Below, piece by piece: positions 60,101 through 64,000 of a stretch of 64,000 nt of DNA (position 1 is the stretch's first letter; every line of letters starts with the position of its first letter). The position numbers were made by a program, and so were the translations under genes. Under the pieces are notes generated by a model that did not search any database, had not been told where the DNA came from, and saw only the letters and a program-made list of their open reading frames with translations. Location of the stretch: the NCBI RefSeq assembly GCF_008642295.1, contig NZ_CP029190.1:2266001-2330000 (forward strand), written 5' to 3'. The DNA is from Streptomyces venezuelae (lineage in GTDB: Bacteria > Actinomycetota > Actinomycetes > Streptomycetales > Streptomycetaceae).

Positions 60101-60587
60101 CGGTGCCGCCGGTGGCGCGCAGGTCTGCCTTGGCGGCGGGGGCGGCTCCGCCCTCGTACCGGACGATCAGCTTCAGGCGGTCGCCTCGGGCCTTGCGGTA
60201 TTCGGGGCGGCTGAGTTCGGTGAGGTCGAAGAGGCGGGCGTCGAGCCGGCCGGCCTCGATCAGACGCTGGGCGTCGAAGGGGACGACGCTGGTACGGCCG
60301 TTCTGGCGCTGCGTCGAAACGGGTATCTTCTCGCGGCCCTTGGCCGGCCGGAAGCCGACCGGGTTGCCCTTGGCGTCGACGGTGACCCGGTCACCGGTGA
60401 TCAGGGTGAGGTGGGTGAGGGCCCGGGAGGTTTGCTGCCGTTCCTTGGCCGCGAACGGCTTGGGGGTGGCTGCGGGTGCGGATGCGGATGCTGCTGCGGA
60501 GGGTGTGGTCAGGCCCGCCGCGAGCGCGAGGGCGGCGGCTGCGGCTAACGCCGCCGCCCCCGTACGCCTGTTGCGATGTGAAGGCAC
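57192..60587 (-). CDS. Large secreted subtilisin-like serine protease (S8)
   Basis: 1131 residues. Sec signal peptide (HRNRRTGAAALAAAAALALAAGLTTPSAAA), pro-region to about 225, then the S8 domain with Asp247 (VLDTGVDATHPD), His279 (RFGHGTHVASI), oxyanion Asn375 (ISAGNSGQGG) and Ser459 (ISGTSMAAPHAAG). After about residue 560 come long beta-rich repeats with Fn3-like character and a C-terminal domain of unknown role (about 560-1131). No LPXTG or membrane anchor seen, so it is probably released. Similar giant subtilases are common in Streptomyces; natural substrate unknown. Start ATG 60587 lies after a purine-rich GGGGGAA. Confidence 0.95.
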   Translation of the reverse strand: MPSHRNRRTGAAALAAAAALALAAGLTTPSAAASASAPAATPKPFAAKERQQTSRALTHLTLITGDRVTVDAKGNPVGFRPAKGREKIPVSTQRQNGRTSVVPFDAQRLIEAGRLDARLFDLTELSRPEYRKARGDRLKLIVRYEGGAAPAAKADLRATGGTEVGRTFPSLGAEAVTASPDRAAALWETLTDAQAGTGRRATAAGIATIWLDGIRKAHLDKSTKQIGADKAWAAGYDGTGVKIAVLDTGVDATHPDLAGQVVAEQNFSAAPDAKDRFGHGTHVASIAAGTGAKSGGAFKGVAPGAKVLNGKVLDDSGSGDDAGILAGMEWAVAQGAQVINMSLGGPDGPDTDPLETAVNKLSADKGVLFAISAGNSGQGGAGTIGSPGSAQAALTVGAVDDGDALADFSSIGPRIGDGAVKPDVTAPGVDTTAAAAPGSVIEREVGQSPEGYLTISGTSMAAPHAAGAAALLKQQHPAWTGADLKGVLTASTKPGAYTPFQQGSGRIAVDKALGQSVIAEPVSLAFAGQPWPHHDDTPEAKKLGYRNLGTAPVTLDVAVTATGPDGKPAPAGFLTADAAQVTVPAGGTASVNLTLNTRLGGQVDGTYTAYATATAAGGGQSTRTAIAVEREVESYNLTVKHLDRKGKATANYGTTVLGTTGLAAGKRYQQHDESGTLTIRVPKGGYLLNSNIVADPDDVTQGLDWLAQPKLDVTGNTTVTVDARAAKPVAVTVPSRTAVETFATPTYDVRVGDHSYGFGWWLDSYAPLRTRHLGPAAPAGTLVQQWDAHWQDGADQEYHAALGGPVTRLATGYTRHLKAADLATVSVEQGASVTGKKGGLTVLGWLPDPTGASGITIPRPLPATAKLHLSTLDGATWETIFSQTGGTDENGWPIDEAVYLSDGQRSYQGGKSYRERYNAAVFGPHMDTAGVLGVHREGNRLTGTLPLLADGAGHNGASFLATGSTVLYRNGVVAGSRDTELRDADPFEVPAAEASYKLVTKTTVPATVSGTSTKVTATWWFRSKQTAEPTQLPASVVRFTPELSLTGTSPAGRTVQIPVTVQGPAAGPNLASLTVQASYDDGYTWQTLPVRAGKVTVQNPAKGGHVSLRGVTVDKRGNKSEITLTRAYLAG

Positions 60588-60674
60588 GTCAATTCCCCCT
60601 GGAAAAGGCGTTATCGCCCGCCGGGACGGATCTCGTCCCGCGGAAGGCGAGTATCACCCGGGTCTGACGTGTGA

Positions 60675-61691
60675 TCAACCATGCGTCGGGACAAGGTCGT
60701 TGGGACGGAAGGTGCGGCGGTAGGCATTCGGGGAGACACCGAGAGAGGTCCGCATGTGGGCGCGCAGCGAATTCGCGGACCCGAATCCGGCACGGTGTGC
60801 GACCAGATCGATCGGCAGGTCGCTGGTTTCCAGCAACTGCCGGGCCAGTTCCAGGCGCTGGGCGGTGAGCCACTGGACGGGGGTCATGCCGACCTCGTCG
60901 CGGAACCGCCGGGTGAAGGAGCGCAGGCTCATCCGGGCGTGCTCGGCGAGCTCGGCGAGCGAGAGCGGTTCGCCGAGCCGCTCCAGGGCCCAGGCGCGGG
61001 TGGCGGTGGTGGAGGCGACGGTGGGTTCGGGGACCGGGCGGTCGATGTACTGGGCCTGGCCGCCGTCGCGCCACGGCGGTACCACGCACAGCCGGGCGGC
61101 GCGGTTGGCGACGGTGCTGCCGTGGTCGCGGCGGATCAGGTGCAGGCAGAGATCGACCCCGGCGGCCACCCCGGCCGAGGTGAGGACGTCGCCGTCGTCG
61201 ACGAAGAGCACCTCCTCGTCGAGCCGGACCCGGGGGAAGGCCCGCTGGAACTCCTGCGCCTTCAGCCAGTGGGTGGTGGCGGGCCGGCCGTCCAGCAGGC
61301 CGGCGGCGGCGAGCACATAGGAGCCGGTGCAGATGGAGACCAGCCGGGTGCCGGGCCGGATCCCGGCGATCGCGGCGGCGAGCTCCGGGCCGAGGGGGGC
61401 GCCCTCGGCCAGCTCGTCCATGGCATGGGTGGGCGGGATGATCACGGTGTCGGCGGCGGCGAGCGCTTCGGGGCCGGCGGAGACGGTGATGCCGAAGCCC
61501 GCGTCGCTGGTGACGGGCTGCCCGTCGGCGGTGCAGACGGTCACCTCGTAGAGCGGCCGGCCCTCGGCGTCGTAGGCGTTGCCGAAGACCCGGGACGGGA
61601 TGCCGAGCTCGAACGGGGGGACGCCTTCGAGGGCGAGGACGGCCACCCGGTGGACGGCTTGGCTGTGTGCAGACTCCGTGGCCAGATCCAT
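60675..61691 (-). CDS. GlxA-family AraC-type regulator (DJ-1/PfpI plus HTH)
   Basis: 338 residues from ATG 61691, which has AGGA 9 nt upstream; ATG 61709 is less likely. N-terminal DJ-1/PfpI-like domain (VAVLALEGVPPFELGIPSRVFG, RLVSICTGSYVLAAAGLLDGRPATTHW, with the nucleophile-elbow Cys in ICTGS) and a C-terminal AraC HTH (SLAELAEHARMSLRSFTRRFRDEVGMTPVQWLTAQRLELARQLLE). Divergent from an oxidoreductase at 61792, the probable target. Confidence 0.92.
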   Translation of the reverse strand: MDLATESAHSQAVHRVAVLALEGVPPFELGIPSRVFGNAYDAEGRPLYEVTVCTADGQPVTSDAGFGITVSAGPEALAAADTVIIPPTHAMDELAEGAPLGPELAAAIAGIRPGTRLVSICTGSYVLAAAGLLDGRPATTHWLKAQEFQRAFPRVRLDEEVLFVDDGDVLTSAGVAAGVDLCLHLIRRDHGSTVANRAARLCVVPPWRDGGQAQYIDRPVPEPTVASTTATRAWALERLGEPLSLAELAEHARMSLRSFTRRFRDEVGMTPVQWLTAQRLELARQLLETSDLPIDLVAHRAGFGSANSLRAHMRTSLGVSPNAYRRTFRPNDLVPTHG

Positions 61692-61711
61692 GGCCAGATC
61701 CTGACACATGC

Positions 61712-61725
61712 TGGCCGTCCGGCCA
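61712..61725. promoter_or_regulatory. Inverted repeat between the GlxA-type regulator and oxidoreductase
   Basis: TGGCCG-TC-CGGCCA, a perfect 14-bp palindrome 21 bp upstream of the regulator's ATG. Possible operator for the divergent pair; short and GC-rich, so of limited weight. Confidence 0.4.
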
Positions 61726-61791
61726 ACACTGCGGGGCGGCTCCGCCGCCGAAGCTGGTGCCATCAGCAGCACCGACCTGAGGAGAAACACC

Positions 61792-62715
61792 ATGCGCGCC
61801 GTCGTCGTCAGCCAGTGGGGCGGGCCCGGGGTACTGACCGAAACCGAGCTGGAGCGGCTCGAGCCGGCCATGGGAGAGATCCTGGTCCGGGTGCACGCGG
61901 CCGGGGTGAACCCGGTGGACTGGAAGACGCGGGCCAGCGGGGCGCTGATCCCGTGGGGGCCGGTTCCGATGGTCGGCTGGGACGTGTCGGGGGTGGTCGA
62001 GGCGGTCGGCCCCGGTGTGACCCTGTACCGGGAGGGCGACGAGGTCTTCGGCATGCCGAGCTTCCCGCGGCAGGCGGGCGGTTACGCGGAGTACGTGACT
62101 GCGACCGCGCGGCACTTCGCCCGTAAGCCGGCCTCCCTGACCCATGTGGAGGCCGCCGCCCTGCCGCTGGCGGCGCTGACCGCCTGGCAGGCCCTGGCGG
62201 ACACGGCGGAGGTGCGGCCGGGCCAGCGGGTGCTGGTGCATGCCGCGGCGGGCGGCGTGGGGCACTTCGCGGTCCAGATCGCCAAGGCGCTCGGCGCGTA
62301 TGTGATCGGTACGGCCAGCGCGCCCAAGCACGGGTTCCTGCGCTCGATCGGGGCCGACGAGGTGATCGACTACCGGAGCACGGACTTCGAGGACGCGGTC
62401 GCCGAGGTGGACGTGGTGATCGACGCGATCGGCGGCGACTACGGGGCGCGCTCCCTGAAGGTGCTGCGCCCCGGCGGCCGGCTGATCACCCTGAACGGGC
62501 CGGACGACGTGCCTGTCGGCGGCGGGGACCACCGGACGGGCTGGATGCTGGTCGAGCCGGACCTGGCGGGCCTGAACGCGATCGCGGCGCTGGTGGAGGA
62601 GGGCAGGCTGCGGCCGGCGGTGGACACGGTGCTGCCGCTGGCGCAGGCGGCCAAGGCACACGAACTCGGCGAACAGGGCCGCACCACGGGCAAGATCGTC
62701 TTGACCGTGGCCTGA
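61792..62715 (+). CDS. NADP-dependent quinone-oxidoreductase-like MDR protein
   Basis: 307 residues. ATG 61792 follows GAGGAG. GroES-like domain (HAAGVNPVDWKTR, GWDVSGVVEAVGPGV, GDEVFGMPSFPRQAGGYAEYV) and Rossmann domain (VRPGQRVLVHAAAGGVGHFAVQIAKALGA, about 141-169; DEVIDYRSTDFED). Zinc ligands are absent, so it is a zeta-crystallin/QOR type reductase of quinones or enones. Probably controlled by the divergent GlxA-type regulator. Confidence 0.93.
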   Translation: MRAVVVSQWGGPGVLTETELERLEPAMGEILVRVHAAGVNPVDWKTRASGALIPWGPVPMVGWDVSGVVEAVGPGVTLYREGDEVFGMPSFPRQAGGYAEYVTATARHFARKPASLTHVEAAALPLAALTAWQALADTAEVRPGQRVLVHAAAGGVGHFAVQIAKALGAYVIGTASAPKHGFLRSIGADEVIDYRSTDFEDAVAEVDVVIDAIGGDYGARSLKVLRPGGRLITLNGPDDVPVGGGDHRTGWMLVEPDLAGLNAIAALVEEGRLRPAVDTVLPLAQAAKAHELGEQGRTTGKIVLTVA

Positions 62716-62769
62716 GCGGCGGCGTGACCGGCCGCGGGCCACCGGCCGCAGGAAGGGGGCCCCGCGGCC

Positions 62770-63237
62770 TCAGCGCGGCGCTTCGAGGACGCCCGCGATC
62801 AGGTCGTGGATCAGGGTCTGGGACGGGAGGACGTTTTCCTTCAGGCGGGGAAGGTCCGTGGGGCCGAACCAGTCGTAGGCCGTGTGCTTCGACCACTCCA
62901 GGGCCGGCCGGGTCAGGTCGCCGTCGACCTCGACGAGGTAGTCCGCCTCGTGGCGCGGGCCGGCGCCGTCGTCGCCGGTCCAGGTGGTGACGCCGAGGAA
63001 CCGGCGGACCCGGCGGAGCCGCCAGCCGGTTTCCTCGCGGATCTCGCGCGCCAGCGCGTCCCGCAGGGACTCGCCCGGCTCGACATGCCCGCCGACGATG
63101 TCCCAGCAACCGGGGAACAGCCGCCGGTCCGGGCTGCGGCGCTGGGCGAAGGCGCGGCCGTCCTCGCCGAGGATGACCGCGCCGACCGTCCACAGCTCGC
63201 CCGGTGCCGGGACCGGCTCCGGGGCGGCGGCCTGCAC
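62770..63237 (-). CDS. NUDIX hydrolase
   Basis: 155 residues. The Nudix box is complete: GHVEPGESLRDALAREIREETGW (about 50-72) with the metal-binding REIREE. GTG 63237 lies one base after the mnmA stop (TAG), so reinitiation coupling is likely. Other motifs: PDRRLFPGCWDIVGG and DWFGPTDLPRLKEN. It hydrolyses a nucleoside diphosphate-linked compound; substrate unknown. May limit modified nucleotides, but its link to tRNA thiolation is only positional. Confidence 0.92.
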   Translation of the reverse strand: MQAAAPEPVPAPGELWTVGAVILGEDGRAFAQRRSPDRRLFPGCWDIVGGHVEPGESLRDALAREIREETGWRLRRVRRFLGVTTWTGDDGAGPRHEADYLVEVDGDLTRPALEWSKHTAYDWFGPTDLPRLKENVLPSQTLIHDLIAGVLEAPR

Positions 63238-63238
63238 G

Positions 63239-64000
63239 CTAGAGCAGCGCCGTGGCGCGGGTGGTCGAGGCGATCGTGGCGGAGCCGACCACGCGGGTGC
63301 CGTCGTAGAGGACGATCGCCTGGCCGGGGGCGACCCCGCGGACCGGTTCGGTGAAGGTGACGCGGAGCTCGCCGTCCACCGGCTCGGCGAAGACCTCCGT
63401 CTCGCCGCCGTGGGCGCGCAGCTGCGCCGTGTACGTCGCCGGGCCGGCCGGCGGGTTGCCGCACCAGCGGGGGCGGATCGCGGTGAGGGCGGTGACGTCC
63501 AGGGACGCCGCCGGGCCGACCGTGACCGTGTTGTTCACCGGGGAGATGTCCAGCACATAGCGCGGCTTGCCGTCGGCCGCCGGGTGGCCGATCCGCAGGC
63601 CCTTGCGCTGGCCGATGGTGAAGCCGAAGGCGCCGTCGTGCGTGCCGATCTTCGCGCCGGACTCGTCGACGATGTCGCCCTCCGCCTTGCCCAGCCGCTT
63701 CGCCAGGAAGCCCTGGGTGTCGCCGTCGGCGATGAAGCAGATGTCGTGGCTGTCCGGCTTCTTCGCCACCGCCAGGCCCCGGCGCTCCGCCTCCGCGCGG
63801 ATCTCGTCCTTGGTGGTGACGGTGTCGCCGAGCGGGAAGAGCGCGTGGGCCAGCTGCTTCTCGTCCAGGACGCCCAGGACGTAGGACTGGTCCTTGGCCA
63901 TGTCGCTGGCGCGGTGCAGCTCGCGGGAGCCGTCCTCCCGCTCCACGACCGTGGCGTAGTGGCCGGTGCAGACCGCGTCGAAGCCGAGCGCGAGGGCCTT
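63239..64000 (-). CDS. mnmA: tRNA-specific 2-thiouridylase (5' end beyond window)
   Basis: 254 residues visible; the family is about 370, so roughly 115 N-terminal residues lie past position 64000. The visible part starts in the ATP-pyrophosphatase domain ([17 protein letters not shown]), contains [24 protein letters not shown] and the second active-site Cys in [19 protein letters not shown], then the C-terminal PRC-like and beta-barrel domains ([27 protein letters not shown]). It adds sulphur to U34 of Glu/Gln/Lys tRNAs, which lies close in function to the gat genes of the same region. Confidence 0.97.
   Translation of the reverse strand, partial: KALALGFDAVCTGHYATVVEREDGSRELHRASDMAKDQSYVLGVLDEKQLAHALFPLGDTVTTKDEIRAEAERRGLAVAKKPDSHDICFIADGDTQGFLAKRLGKAEGDIVDESGAKIGTHDGAFGFTIGQRKGLRIGHPAADGKPRYVLDISPVNNTVTVGPAASLDVTALTAIRPRWCGNPPAGPATYTAQLRAHGGETEVFAEPVDGELRVTFTEPVRGVAPGQAIVLYDGTRVVGSATIASTTRATALL

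Noticed and set aside
57048..60548. Very long plus-strand open frame through the subtilase
   Set aside because: Antisense to a clear S8 protease; Gly/Val/Asp-rich composition is the usual mirror of a high-GC coding strand.

Overview
The window is very GC-rich, uses GTG and TTG starts freely, and carries families typical of filamentous actinomycetes: DUF397/DUF5753 pairs, a DmdR/IdeR-type iron box, GGDEF-EAL proteins and an ilvB leader peptide. It comes from the chromosome of a Streptomyces or a very close relative. The core gene order (ilvE, leuB, proline catabolism, serA, ilvC, ilvN, ilvB, GGDEF-EAL, gatBAC, rmdB-like, ligA, mnmA) matches the S. coelicolor SCO5490-SCO5523 neighbourhood as I remember it; I could not check this. 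I see no tRNA, rRNA, CRISPR, IS element or phage.

Layout. 1-2.6 kb: ilvE (3' end off the window) and leuB, with a small conserved-looking ORF and a perfect inverted repeat in the leuB leader. 2.7-10.7 kb (accessory): a LysR regulator divergent from an NADPH oxidoreductase, a Tat-exported phospholipase C, two coupled membrane-anchored HTH regulators opposite a secreted relative of one of their sensor domains, an AAC(2')-I-like acetyltransferase, and an iodotyrosine-deiodinase-like flavoprotein. 10.8-14.8 kb: proline catabolism (pruA and proline dehydrogenase) divergent from a PucR-type regulator. 14.8-19.1 kb: two TetR units, one with a DUF6463 membrane protein and one with a 14-TM MFS pump. 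19.2-24.8 kb: serA and ilvB-ilvN-ilvC, with a leader peptide and attenuator ahead of ilvB. 24.8-42 kb: a GGDEF-EAL protein, dehydrogenases, a LuxR/LAL regulator, acetyltransferases, an MMPL transporter, a repeat-expanded DUF817 protein and a siderophore-interacting protein. 42.2-46.4 kb: an iron-box-linked penicillin-acylase homologue, then an HTH / DUF397 x2 / DUF6247-like / RelE-like cluster. 46.5-64 kb (core): gatC-gatA-small membrane protein-gatB, rmdB-like, ligA, a MetE-like protein plus SDR, a large secreted subtilase, a GlxA-type regulator divergent from an oxidoreductase, a NUDIX hydrolase and mnmA (5' end off the window).

How the genes work together. Branched-chain amino acid synthesis (ilvB/N/C, leuB, ilvE) and serine synthesis (serA) sit close together, and ilvBNC is very probably controlled by ribosome-mediated attenuation. 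The gat genes supply Gln-tRNA(Gln)/Asn-tRNA(Asn) by transamidation. Two c-di-GMP enzymes flank the central part. The best candidates for undescribed biology are the membrane HTH / secreted peptidoglycan-binding-like module (6.9-9.2 kb), the iron-box-linked Ntn-hydrolase/SIP pair (41.4-44.3 kb), and the nested-duplicated DUF397 cluster with its toxin-like downstream pair (44.4-46.4 kb).
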